DNA of 64,000 nt from Actinomucor elegans. Taxonomy: Eukaryota > Mucoromycota > Mucoromycetes > Mucorales > Mucoraceae. Below, piece after piece: positions 24,067 through 36,137 of the stretch; the stretch's first letter is position 1, and each line of letters starts with the position of its first letter. Location of the stretch: contig JAMSLZ010000003.1 in assembly GCA_026027325.1 (NCBI GenBank), positions 1,860,001-1,924,000 on the forward strand. Reading direction: 5' to 3'. The position numbers and the translations under genes were made by a program. Under the pieces are notes generated by a model. The model saw only the letters and a program-made list of their open reading frames with translations. It was not told the origin of the DNA and ran no database searches.

Positions 24067-27000
24067 ATGAATACTTACTCTGTCAAAGTCAGTATTACTG
24101 GCATGACTTGTGAGGTAAGATATGTCAAATTTTCCCTTTTTTTTTACTTGCTTTACTAATGTCAGTTCTGTTGCCATTGCAGCATTGTGTCAACACAATT
24201 ACAAAAGCATTACAAAACTTTCCCGGTGTACAGGCTTCAACAGTGAATGTCAGCCTAAAAAACTCGAACGCAACGTTTAAATTCAAAGATACCGAAAACA
24301 GAAATTCAAAAGAGATACAATCGACACTGTCAGAAACCATTGAAGAATTAGGTTATGATGTCGGCGAACCCGAGCTTATATTAGAATCCTCACCATCATC
24401 TATCAGTAGCGAAACTTATTCTCTATTATCACCCAATACACCTGTTCTAAAGGTGACTGCATTATCAATTACCGGCATGACATGCTCTCACTGTACGAAT
24501 ACGATTCAGAAAGCACTACAGCAGCTTCCCAGCGTTGATCCGTCCTCTGTGCAAGTATCTTTAGATAAAGAGGAAGCTACCATGACATTTATCAACCCTG
24601 ATAAATCAATTACCCAGTCCAAGATCAAGGATGCAATTGAAGATCTTGGCTACGATGTTGGTCAAATTGTTTTCGATAATGGACAAGAATCTAGGGCTGA
24701 ATATTCTTTTGATGAAAGCAGTAGTACCCAAACTGCCACTTTCTCTTTATCTGGAATGACCTGTCAATTCTGTGTCAAGACAGTGTCTGAAGCTTTGCAC
24801 AAATTGCCCGGTGTTGTGCCTGGATCCGTCTCAGTTGACTTACAAAATAGACAGGGCACATTTTCGTTTGAAGGCTCAGAGGTGAATTCGAGTATAATCA
24901 AGCATGTTATTGAGGATTTAGGCTATGATTTGAACGGAAAGCCTCGTTTTACCAAGGGCATTCGCCGAGAATCTTTGGGTCTTTTCCCTAGCCAAGCTGA
25001 AACTGCAGTAGCGGATAGTGAGAAAACGACTGGTTTAGGCGAAAAAGACCAAGGAGACTTGAAAAGTTTACGAAAAGTAGTCATGCGTGTACTGGGTATG
25101 ACCTGTCAATCTTGTGTGTCTTCGGTAATTGACGCGCTTCAAAACGAAATGCCCAACGTACAGCCTGACTCAGTGCATGTGAGCCTCCAAACTGAAATGG
25201 CCATGTTTATATGTACCAATCCTGATATTGACCGTATACATACAGTCATTGAAGAACGTGGTTTTAGTGTTGAAAATGTTCAAGTCATTCACAACTTGAT
25301 GCCCCCAGCCGTCATTTTATCATCTGAACAACAACAGCAACAAAGAGATCATCGTCAAAACTCGGTCGTTTCTCTTGGAGCTATCTCGATTGATAATCAA
25401 GTCGTATCTGTTCCTCACAAAGTGACCTTTCAAATCTCTGGAATGACTTGTGCAAGCTGTGTCCGCACTGTTGAACGTGGTCTTAGCAAACTTGCTGGTG
25501 TAGATCCCGATTCCGTACAAGTCAATCTATTGACACATTCTGGTACTTTCTCTGTAACAAACAATGATGTTTTAGATGAACAATCGATTATGAGGGCTGT
25601 CAAGAACATGGGCTATACTGCCAGCAAGATTGTCTTTATTTCAAGCACAAAACCACCACCATCAAGCGACTCCACTGTTCTGTCCTACAAGGCTGAAATG
25701 CTTATTACTGGCATGTATTGTCCCAACTGTATTGATAAAGTCTATACTGCCTTGACAAAACTCCACGGTATCCGCTCCAAAACCATTCAAATTCATTTAG
25801 ACAGTGGACGTTCCAACTTTGAATTCACTGGTGAGTTTATTACGCGTCAAAGAATCCATCAAGCCATCTTACAACTTGGTTTCTCTGCCGAGAGTATCAA
25901 GATTACCAAACAGTATACCAAACCAAAAGATGAAGACGCTGTGAGTATTACCAGCCAAAAGAGCAGTAAGTTTGCTACGACCCATCTAGTAGTGACCGGT
26001 ATGACATGTTCCTCTTGCGTGGCCAATATTGAACGTACTATGATGAAACAAGCGGGCGTTCTCAGCTGCCAAGTCAATCTTTTAGCTAAATCAGCTATGG
26101 TTCAGCATGACCCTACCATCATTGGTTCTCGCGCTTTAGCTCAAATGATTGAGCAGATTGGTTACAAGGCTGAATTGGCCCAAGATTCCCAAGGTGATAC
26201 TATTGCCGAGCAAAGAGCCTCTATGCGCGCTACAATGGACAAAGAACTTGCTCTCCTCAAGTCGAGATTCATGTGGTCCTTATTGTTTGCTGTCCCTGTA
26301 GTCCTGGTATCCATGATTTTCATGATGGCCCTCCCCTCGTCTAATCCTGTCCATAAAGCTTTTATGAAAGAAATCACCCATGGCTTGTCAAGTGGTGATC
26401 TGATCTTGTTCATATTATCTACGCCTGTGCAGTTCTGGCTAGGTCTACCCTTCTATACTAAGGCTTACAAATCACTGGTCTATTCTCATACAGCAAATAT
26501 GGAAACACTGGTGGCTATGGGTACGACAGTTGCGTATTTGGCTTCAGTGGCCTCAGTGATTGCTGCAATGGCACGTGGTAAGCCTGGATCGATGAGCATG
26601 AACTATTTTGAAACTTCTGTGCTCTTGATCACCTTTATCCACTTTGGTAAATGGTTAGAAGCGCTTGCTAAAGGAAAGACAGCAGAAACCATCACAAAGT
26701 TGATGGATTTGCAGCCTGAAACAGCGACACTGGTTGAGATCTCCAAGAGTACTGGCCGTCAAAGCTTGGATCAAGGATCCTCCGCCGATTCCATTGCATC
26801 TGGAAAACAAGTCTCCGAGACGGAAATGGTATTGTCAGAAAAAGAAATCGAATCAAAAGACATTCAAGGTAAAAAGAATAGCTTTGCTATTGCAGATAGA
26901 TTTATTTTCATGTGCTAATTTTGATTCCAATAGTGGGTGATATTCTCAAAATTAATGCCGGTGGCCGTATTCCTTGCGATGGTAAGATCTGGAGGGGTGC

Positions 27001-29026
27001 TTCCGCAGCAGATGAATCTATGATTACTGGTGAATCAGTGCCAGTGACCAAGAAAGAGGGTGATAGTGTGATTACAGCTACCATCAATTTGAGCGCTCCC
27101 ATTTACATTCGAGCTATCCGCGTTGGCTCTGATACGACACTCTCTCGCATCATTCAACTTGTTCAGGACGCTCAAGCATCCCCTAAAGCGCCTATTGAGC
27201 AACTTGCTGATAGCATCTCTAGCATATTTGTCCCTATCGTCATTGCTTTGGCCGTGATTACATTCATCATTTGGGAAGTAGTGAGTGTCAAAGGCTTGAT
27301 TCCTGATCATTGGGTACCTATGGGTGAGGATAAAACAATTTTTGCGCTTATGCTTGCTGTTACTGTGCTTGTCATTGCATGTCCTTGTGGTTTAGGTCTT
27401 GCTAGTCCTACAGGTAAACTTGAGAGTTACCTTTATTATATACTGAAATCTAACTGCTTTTTTTTTTAATTCTATAGCTGTGATGGTTGGAACTGGCGTT
27501 GCTGCCAAGTATGGCGTGCTTGTTAAAGGAGGTGGATATGCTTTAGAAATGGCCAATCGAATCACTACTGTTGCTTTTGACAAGACAGGTACTTTAACTA
27601 TGGGAAAGCCTCTTGTCACACACAGTTGGATCGATCAATCTACCATGCAATTGGAAGGAAACAACGCAGAACAAAAGATCGCTGTTTGGAAGATCCTTGG
27701 TTGCATTGGGTCTGCTAGTAACCACCCACTTTCAAAAGCCATTGGAAAGAAAGCCAAGTATATTGTTGGTACTTTGTTGGAGAACCCCAATGTATCTGAT
27801 ACTGAGTTAATTACGAACAATATCGATGTATTGGATCAAGAAGAAGAGGACGATGAAGTGCAAAAATCGAGATCTGATACGTTTGACGGCGTCACAATTA
27901 CCAATGCTCAAGAAGTACCTGGTCGTGGCCTTCTTGCTACAGTAACTTTGAGCAAAGACATTGCTGAAAATTTGACTGGTAAACTCAAGGGCGTGCGCGC
28001 TTTAAATGTGTTTCTGGGTAATCAAGAATGGATGGATGAAAATCACGCGCGGTATCAAAACTCACGTCAAGCCAAGTTATGCCGTGATCTCTTGACGAAT
28101 TGGCAAGATCTCGGTAATTCGATTGTATTGGTTGCTGCATCGCCTGTCTCTGGTAACGACGAAGAACTCTCTAGTAATGATACGCACAAGGATGGCTGCA
28201 AGGACGCATGTGCTTGCGATATCTGTCATTGTACTACGAATTCGCTCTGCTGTTCTGCCTCTCGCACCATGATGATCTCTCAGTTGGCCATTGCAGATAT
28301 TCCTCGTCCTGAATCTAGCAGTTTAATTGCTGAATTGAGACAACGAGGTATTGAAGTATGGATGATTACTGGTGATAATGAACGCACAGGTCGTGTTATC
28401 GGCAAGCAACTTGGTATTCCTGAAGAGTTCGTGTTGGCTGGCGTGAAACCTGAGCAAAAGGCCGACAAGATCCGAAACTTGCAAAGACGAGGTATTCGCA
28501 CGAATGATCAAACCAAGGGATTCTGGAAGCGAAATGGCAAGAAGCACCAAAACGCTGTAGTAGCTATGGTTGGTGACGGTATCAATGATTCACCTGCCTT
28601 GGCACAAGCTGATGTTGGGTAAGTTTCTTTTTTTTAAAAAAAAAAAAACTTTTCATGTTCAAATCAACTAACCCATCCATTTCTGACTATAGTATTTCAG
28701 TTGGGTCTGCTACTGATATTGCTATTGAAGCCGCTAGTATTGTATTGATTAGAAATAACCTGATGGATCTCTTGACCATGTATGATATTTCTCGTACTGT
28801 AGTGCGTCGAATTCGATTCAATTTCTTCTGGGCCTTTTTATATAACGTGGTTGCTATCCCAATTGCTGCAGGTATCCTCTATCCAGCTGTGGGTCAAGGT
28901 TTGCCACCTTATATTGCAGGCATTGCTATGGTTGCATCAAGTGTGAGCGTTGTTTGTTCCAGTTTACTGTTGCGCTTATACAAGGCTCCTAAGGTGGTTG
29001 AAGAATCTCGTCAAATCAAATTGTAA
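24067..29026 (+). CDS. Copper-transporting P1B-type ATPase with seven HMA domains
   Basis: Pumps Cu+ out of the cytosol, usually into the late Golgi to load secreted cuproenzymes (Ccc2/ATP7 role). Five exons: 24067-24114, 24183-26868, 26934-27413, 27478-28618, 28693-29026; 1562 aa. Seven N-terminal heavy-metal domains have metal motifs beginning at Cys15 (CEHC), 117 (CSHC), 210 (CQFC), 324 (CQSC), 439 (CASC), 529 (CPNC, preceded by GMY rather than GMT) and 625 (CSSC). The membrane core has the ion-site motif CPC (Cys1061-Cys1063), the phosphorylated Asp1106 in DKTGT, a nucleotide-binding NHPL motif, TGDN and VGDGINDSPAL. The first intron splits the first CEHC motif. A Cys-rich insertion (seven Cys, residues 1312-1330) sits before the TGDN hinge. 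Human ATP7A/B have six HMA domains and yeast Ccc2 has two. Confidence 0.97.
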
Positions 29027-29181
29027 AGCTACGTTTTCACTTTTGTATATTGGAAACCCATGTATTCATTATTCATATAAGAGGGCTTGTTTCGCATTCA
29101 TATACACACATATATATATATAACACTTTACATTATAAAGTCAATAATAAACCCAAGTCATTTGTACCATAAAAATCGTTT

Positions 29182-29202
29182 TCTCTCTCTCTCTCTCTCT
29201 CT
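29182..29202. repeat. CT microsatellite in a 5' leader
   Basis: About ten TC units, ending 22 nt before the start codon of the small secreted protein; probably within its 5' UTR. Confidence 0.85.
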
Positions 29203-29224
29203 TTCTTTCATACACAATTCAATA

Positions 29225-29527
29225 ATGAACAAGTCTATCTTGCTTTTTGTACTTTTAGCTTTACCAATGGTTATTTTTGCCATGTACGGTACTGGTGATG
29301 GTTTAATTTTATTTACCTCGGATGAGCGTACGCGCTCTGGTGTCCTTAGCTCCAATCATAAGTGCACAGACTTCCCCAAGGAATTCAAAGCCGCATATGT
29401 ACAAAACACAGGTAGCAGCCACTGTGCTATGTGGACAGATGCTAGCTGTCAAGGCACACTTTACGTGGTTCCGGCTCATTACAAAATGCGAGTCCCAAGA
29501 GAGCAGTTCCAATCCGTTATTTGTTAG
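29225..29527 (+). CDS. Small secreted cysteine-containing protein
   Basis: Single exon, 100 aa. The first about 19 residues (MNKSILLFVLLALPMVIFA) form a signal peptide. The mature part of about 80 residues has four cysteines (CTDFP, HCAMW, SCQGT and a C-terminal Cys), probably two disulphides. The order Cys - aromatic - W - Cys-x-G, followed by a short strand, loosely recalls one beta/gamma-crystallin-like Greek-key motif, but I cannot assign a family. It begins 198 bp after the Cu-ATPase on the same strand and ends 40 bp before the convergent F-box gene. The start was taken at the ATG that gives the signal peptide; the longer upstream frame runs through the CT repeat. Confidence 0.75.
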   Translation: MNKSILLFVLLALPMVIFAMYGTGDGLILFTSDERTRSGVLSSNHKCTDFPKEFKAAYVQNTGSSHCAMWTDASCQGTLYVVPAHYKMRVPREQFQSVIC

Positions 29528-29567
29528 ATAGCAATAGCATTATTATTTTATTTCTTTATTCAATAAA

Positions 29568-31517
29568 TTAACAAGTAGCTATGTCCTTGAAATGCTTCAA
29601 TGATATGTTCAAGTTATCAAGTGCTATTTCTGATAGTAATGATTTACAGTGAATAGAAATCACGCCAATGGTTGGTGTATAGTTACCGGGCATCAAGCCC
29701 AAGGAGGACGAGGAGGATTGATAATAAGCATACAAGTCTGTCAGTTCTATATGCTTGTCGCTATCTTCACAGACATTATATGTGGGATATATGCTGATAC
29801 CACGCGATTTATTCACGTTGCACCAAGCGATCTTCTTTTTTTCTAATTGATGATCATCTTCCGTAACCAACTGAACGCCAATATAATCGTTGCTTTGGAT
29901 GGAGCCTGAATAGATCAAGTATGAACTCAGTTTGACTCGATGCAATGAGCTATACATCATAGGGATGCAGCAAGCGTTCAGTAGCGATGAATGTTGGGTA
30001 TCCAGACTGCCTTTCTTTCTGTCCTGTTCACATTTGCCCAATGTAAGTGTATGTAGTTTTGGGCAGCAAAAGGAAAGATATTTGAAAACAGTTTCGTGAT
30101 TTTCGACTTTGGATTGAACCAATTCTAGTTTCTGAAGTTCGAAATGAGTGTTTTGTTTGTCGAGATCGATAAAGTGGTTGTAAGTGACCTGCACATTAGC
30201 TCCAATCAGTGTAAGTTGTTCCAGTTGAGGAAGATGGATGAGGAAATGATCAATAAGAAAAGGCGTAAAAGGAAACTGATCGATCAAGCCTTTAGACAAT
30301 GACAGCTCGAGTGATACCAGCTGTTTGCAACGGAATAGGTTGGATGTAACTCCTGACCATCCAGGTATTTGCTCCCAGACGCGTAGTCGCAAGTGTCGCA
30401 GTTGATAAAGTCCATGTGTACCAACTACTAGCAAGAATTGGCATGATTCGATGGCTTGATACGTTTGAAAGTCGACATACAAGTTTTCTATAGAACAAGA
30501 TGGCTTCTTTAACTCTAAAGCAAGTTTGTCGGAAAACAACTGCGGTGCATTCTTTCCACCTAGTGTAAGCGATTTGAGTGATGGCAGAGACTGTATCATA
30601 TAAGCAAGAGCTGATTGCCACATCCATTTTGTACCAAATCGACTTGAAGTGAAATTATTCAGTTTGAGCTCTTTGAGATGAGGATAGCTTTTATAAATGA
30701 ATTCAAACCACTTTATTGAGTCGATGTGGCCTTGTAGTGCAAGTGATTGCAAATTTGAAGGTTTTGCAAAGATGGATAAGAGATGAGGATCATGCGCTGA
30801 AGCAGGTGATTCTTGATGAGGTGTCTTACTGCGCGTAAAGGTGAGATGCTTGAGTCGATGCAAATTGGCATGCACTTGCTGTAAATATTTGCTCAAGGGC
30901 AAAGGCGGATTATCTACTTGGTCTACATTATCATAAATGAGCTGTAACGTTAAAGTTTCCAGGTTGGGGACCGCGTCTAGTTTGGATACCAATGCTTCCA
31001 GTTCTTCGGGACCATGGGATATATGTAAAGCAGAAAGTCTTGATCCACTAAAGGTGGACACAAAAGACAAGTTGAAACCGGAATATCGAATAGGAGCGCA
31101 TCGTTTCATGTATTTCCAAGCGATTGTTGTTGGCTCTAGAGTGAGGTGTTCCCATTGAGATACATCAAAGTCCAGAACCTCTAGTTCTGGACATATATTT
31201 GCCAATAACTCAAAGTGCTGCTGCGATAGATAAATGGGTTTACGCGCTGCAATAGTATCACTACTGAAGATAGATTCATTTGCAGTGACTAGATAAAGTT
31301 CTCTAATGAGATGACCATTGTATGAGGTTTGGAGTGATTTCAAAAGTCCTGTCAACTGTGTATCTGAATACACATGTACTTTCTTATAAAGTGCTCTTCG
31401 GAAAGTCTGGTGCCAGCCTCGACAAACGTATAAACAGTTGTAATAATCTTGCAAAGTTAAATATGTGGTTACTTGCTGTAAGAACTCTGATGGAAACCTG
31501 TTTATTATAGAAGTCAT
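29568..31517 (-). CDS. F-box/LRR protein
   Basis: Single exon, 649 aa. The N-terminus (residues about 6-50, FPSEFLQQVTTYLTLQDYYNCLYVCRGW) is an F-box, the Skp1-binding module of SCF ubiquitin ligases. The rest has irregular leucine-rich repeats, for example LKHLTFTR, LQSLALQG, LKELKLNN, LKSLTLGG, LEQLTLIG and LHTLTLGK, which would form the substrate-binding solenoid. Unlike copies A-C it is intact. It is a distant relative at best, with no nucleotide similarity to them. The substrate cannot be inferred. Confidence 0.88.
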   Translation of the reverse strand: MTSIINRFPSEFLQQVTTYLTLQDYYNCLYVCRGWHQTFRRALYKKVHVYSDTQLTGLLKSLQTSYNGHLIRELYLVTANESIFSSDTIAARKPIYLSQQHFELLANICPELEVLDFDVSQWEHLTLEPTTIAWKYMKRCAPIRYSGFNLSFVSTFSGSRLSALHISHGPEELEALVSKLDAVPNLETLTLQLIYDNVDQVDNPPLPLSKYLQQVHANLHRLKHLTFTRSKTPHQESPASAHDPHLLSIFAKPSNLQSLALQGHIDSIKWFEFIYKSYPHLKELKLNNFTSSRFGTKWMWQSALAYMIQSLPSLKSLTLGGKNAPQLFSDKLALELKKPSCSIENLYVDFQTYQAIESCQFLLVVGTHGLYQLRHLRLRVWEQIPGWSGVTSNLFRCKQLVSLELSLSKGLIDQFPFTPFLIDHFLIHLPQLEQLTLIGANVQVTYNHFIDLDKQNTHFELQKLELVQSKVENHETVFKYLSFCCPKLHTLTLGKCEQDRKKGSLDTQHSSLLNACCIPMMYSSLHRVKLSSYLIYSGSIQSNDYIGVQLVTEDDHQLEKKKIAWCNVNKSRGISIYPTYNVCEDSDKHIELTDLYAYYQSSSSSLGLMPGNYTPTIGVISIHCKSLLSEIALDNLNISLKHFKDIATC

Positions 31518-32990
31518 AAGTATACTTTTGAGAAGAAAAAGAAGAGAAAGGAGGCGTAAATAGAAAGATAAAGCATTTAATTAGTATTATTGTTATGCCT
31601 CTCTACTCTAAATAAAACAAGTTTCTTTTAAAAGACTGATCAGTGTGACCCGAGTTTTGCATGTCATGAACTCAGCCTTATCTAGAGTCACTATAGACTG
31701 ACAAAAGGTTTTTTATATGTGCTTAATATAACTTTCAGTCCCATAATTAGATATCTCGCCTAATTTACGAAGCTGCGCTTTCCTATGTCAATATATCATT
31801 GGAAAAGGTGGATCATTGGAAAAATCACGATCAGCTCTATATTTCTCTCGAAAATCAATGATTAACTGATACTTCGTTGATCATTATTTATGAATTTATA
31901 TATTATTGATATACTTTGGTTTTTGTTATTTTTGTTTATAGCATTCAAAATGGATGGTATAGGGATGAAATAATGAAACTAACGAGTCAACGTTAACGGC
32001 AAGAAACATTATAATATCGAGGGACGCGTGTAATATTACCACGGCTTGTTAGCCATCGCGTAGCTGGTGCTACGCTTCACCCGAGTTGAGCGCCCATCTT
32101 TGTTCACCAATTTGGGATAAATTAACTTCTATATAATAAACACCGTATACTATTCCATTTGGATTGTAAAGAGATAATATTAAAGTATGAAATATGCCCT
32201 TGAAGGCTTTTAATGCTGTCAGGAACCTAAAGGAAAGATTATCCTACGCGTATGACTTCCTCACTCTTTATCGGTTGTTGGATATTAAAACAATGAAGAA
32301 TTCTAAAAGAGCAGCCACGTCTGTCTACTGATTAAATTGGCTTAAACTTTGACCTTATTTTGAGTGGAAAATCGATGTTAATACACAAATGATGCATTAA
32401 CAAACTTTACCCTTAAAAGGACTTAGACTTTCCTTTCCCTCCAATCTAGTTTGGGCATTATAATTGCGCCCGTTTAACATCACGCGCTCATCAAGGCCTT
32501 TTCTTTTATAATAAACCCTTATTAATCTAACAAAGTTTGTACATGACTAAAGGTTAAATCAATCTATAGTTCTTTCATCGAGTTTGCATTGACAAGAAGT
32601 AATTATTTTTGGATTTTAGTCAGAAACGTTAAACGTAATGCTACATTATCTCTTTCCCACCTTTTCTAAATGCTCGAGTTGTAAACTAAAAGCATTAAAA
32701 ACGTAGTGTGAATACGATTGAAATTTTTCCAGTAATAGTATATTTTGGTGAAGAAGATATGTTAATTAATAAATAATTGATTTAAATTTGAATTCAATAT
32801 TAAGCTATGTATATATATTATCAGATATATAGCTAGTAGTATACAAAAGCCTTGTATAATACATTTAATGCAATTGCTGTTTCGCACCATACTTTTTTAT
32901 TTTTTATTTTTTTTACATTAAATGTAAAAGTTATTAGTATATTACCATTGTAGATGCTCTTAGTGACAGTAGAGTACTTTTTATTTTTCT
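31518..32990. other. Intergenic region
   Basis: About 1.5 kb of AT-rich sequence without a supported gene. It has several T-rich runs near 32,890-32,915, just before the duplicated F-box flank begins. Confidence 0.5.
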
Positions 32991-35142
32991 TCTGATAGTA
33001 TTAAAAATAGAACACCACAGCTACTACGTTTTGTTTTCTTGCCCTTCTGGCGGACGAATATTATTTTTTTAGACGAGTACTACTAACAATATTTATATCA
33101 ACAGTATTGATATACATTGAAGCGTCTTACTACGCTAGATTTTGGTATCAAAAGACTGTTGAAGTTTGTAGTGACCTATGCGTGCTATCTGCTTTGTTGT
33201 ATTACTACTACTTTGAACGTTCAATGCAACCCATATCTAACTAAAACTTCTATCTATGCAGTGAAAACTTTTAAAGAAACACGATTGTGGGCTCTGTTTC
33301 AAAGTGTTTGCCCTTTTCTTTTCCCTTAGCAACCAACTTCCAAATGAGTTCTTGGAAAAAAAAATTACCTGCTGTAATCGTAATCAAGATTGCAAAGGAG
33401 CTCAAATCTTGCAAAGGCCTCCTGCAATCGCTGCTTACTTACAAAGGTTGGGCACCGTTTGCTCAATGGTGACTCTACTCTGATATCGCACTCTTTACCA
33501 AATCTCAACTGCAAGTTTTCATCGAGAACATAGTAGTAAATCTATCTCTAAGCTTGCTTGTGGAACGACCTGACATTTTTTCAAGGCGTTTTATTTGTAT
33601 TCTAGCACAAGTTACAGGTTTCTGAGCTGTTTATCAACATTTATTGAGTACTATCTCAATATCCAACAGCAACAAAACACCGATGGATTTGATGAAAAAG
33701 TTTGGTAATTACGGATTAAGAATATACAAAAGAAAAGTGGAAAAAACTACACTTAATCGAGCCCCCAAGTGTATGGAAGGTCGATTGGTTACAGACAAGC
33801 AGTTTAGGAAATACAAGGGATCGACATAACTAGTTGTATGCAGTACATTATCCACCGGATGGCATGAGAGAGATGAAGAGTCATTACGTTGGCTAGAGGA
33901 GAATATCCTTGTGTTCCCAAAAGCACGATATTACGTTTTTTACTAGTTGACGGAACATACACTCATATTTGACTTCAACGAATATTTGGACAACTGTTTC
34001 ACTCGAGAATTTAAAAATACGTTGTCAAACCTGGGATGAAAACCCTGTAAAAGAGCGTATGTTTAGAGCACATTGGATGTTAAGTGATATTTCCACTATT
34101 AAACAACAGCATGCCGTCAGACCGCTTCATCTTAACCTATCATTGATTCACGATGATTCATTGACATATATTATACACAAATTTTCTTCATTGTCTACGC
34201 TGAAATTGTGGGGTAACAAATTTAGGACTACAGAATGTCCATACGAAATCTGTCGAAAATCCGATTCATTAATATCCGCCAACTTGAAATAAGCAATGTA
34301 TGCGAGCTGCTACCCATCACATTCAAAGATAGAATCAAATCTGACAAAGCAAAGACCCTACTTATTATCAACTATAACAGTTCTCCTTTAAATGAAGATA
34401 TGTCTGGTTTCACCATTAAAACAGAACGCAATTCCACTAGAAGTCTTTTTTATATCAAGGAACATGCAAAAAGCAACTGTAAAATTGAAATCTTTCTCAC
34501 CGATCCAAAACATTATAGTGGGTCCACTCTGCCCCATGTAGCGCTAATAAAATGCGTAGGTAATGGAATAATTACCTTACATCTCTACTTCAGTATTGAA
34601 ACTGATGTGTTTTCGAACATAGCAAGAGGTTATTTCCTGTATCTTATTTGGGCAAACTGCTCTCAACTGGAAACATTGGAACTAATTAATGTCTCCCTGA
34701 TCCGCTGTAACCTTACTCTACCTGTGAAAAAAAATTCTTGAGTATACTATCTCTGCATGGTTGTAACATTTATCATGATTTTGTTAACGAACTTTCTCCC
34801 CTAATACTCTCGGTGGGACATCTATATTTTGATAGCTGCAGTTTTATTTCTGAAGAGGGCCAAGAGTTGCCGAAAAGTTCACGCTTGGTTATGAGTATGC
34901 CACATACGTCGATTAGCGATCTACATATGGATCCTTCTGGCAGGCACAATAACTTTTGTGTAAAAGTAAAATTACATAGCAAGAAAGAGATGTACAATAC
35001 TACGGCCAATCTTTGTTCCTCAATGTTATTGACTTATCTCCAAGATAAGCCTCTTTACCGCTCGAGTTGTGAGCAATGCTTTGTAATGGATCTTGAATGT
35101 TACAGTTTAAATATACTGCGTATCAATATTGATGTTACATAA
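32991..35142 (+). pseudogene. F-box/LRR-like protein, copy C, heavily degraded
   Basis: The 5' flank and F-box start (ATG at 33,344, MSSWKKKLPAVIVIKIAKEL) match copy B almost exactly. The frame stops at 33,472. Downstream, pieces in different frames still align with copy A: 33,969-34,292, 34,235-34,741 and 34,738-35,142 share blocks such as STIKQQHAV, LKLWGNKFRTTE and NVCELLPITFKDRI. At least three frameshifts or nonsense changes separate them. The alignment with copy A continues to near the 3' end (YSLNILRI against FSIKLLCV), so the gene was once full length. No product is expected. Confidence 0.8.
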
Positions 35143-36137
35143 TATAGAGTTGATTGCTTAAAAAATAAACTTGTAATATAACGCGCCTTTGGTCTTAAAT
35201 ATACCAAATCTTTCCATTTTTTTTAGAAGTATACAGTATGCAAGAACAGCTGAGAAGCAAATGCCGATGAAAAAAAAAGTTTGCAACCAAATCCTACCTT
35301 TCTATGAGAAAGATACAGTACGAAGAATTATAACAAGTTGTATGAATAACTTTTTTTTGTTATATAGTGAAGACAATATATGTAGCACTTTTTTATTATC
35401 ATACACCATCCCACATTTAATTTAACATTAGCATTTGTGAAAAATCAACATAATTAGACCTAGGGATAACTTGAGCCTCTAATGTTTTTGAAACAAAGTT
35501 GATATGGTAGTGTATTTAGGACCAGAAACTCATTGGATTACCCATTCGTCGGTCCAAACTAACCCGATTCAAATGGCTTCATTACAGGCTATCCGATACT
35601 ACTAGCCTCTTGACGGTGTTTTCATGTTAACTTCCCTTAAAATTCTTTCCCTTTTGAGCCCAGACGAAATATGGAGAGCTGCACTCCCAGCCGCCTTGCC
35701 TATGGAACACTCCAATAATGGTTATAGGCTAGAAGACGATAGGTTATCTTAAATTAGTTCAATAAATACCCATTTAACAAAAAAAAAAAACGACGACTAA
35801 TAAACCTTTTGACCAATCCAGGTTACCCAATTTCAGAACAAGTTATTGCACCCATAAAGACCTCAAGAATACGCGTAGAGCACGTTCTAAGAGAAAACTT
35901 GTTTTTTTAATACTGATATCCATGAATCGGAAGATTTTTGTGCGCAGCAGGTAATATAATCTTTTACACGATGTTATAAATGGATTGTACATAATAATAT
36001 TATTAGAGGTTGAACAAGAAAAAAAAAGAGGCTGGGTGAGATAAATAAAATGCATTTGGATTATAACAAAAAGGGTTGGCGGGAATACTAAGGAGGTGGA
36101 GATTATAAGCGGGGGTATCTATTATTTTGTTGTGTTG
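35143..36137. other. Intergenic region
   Basis: No supported gene. Open frames at 35,189-35,425 and 35,843-36,055 are short, AT-biased and unrecognised. The right end is the 3' flank of the minus-strand gene. Confidence 0.5.

Noticed and set aside
32991..33343. Flank of F-box copies as a transposon end
   Set aside because: I could not find terminal inverted repeats or target-site duplications around the copies, so plain segmental duplication is preferred.
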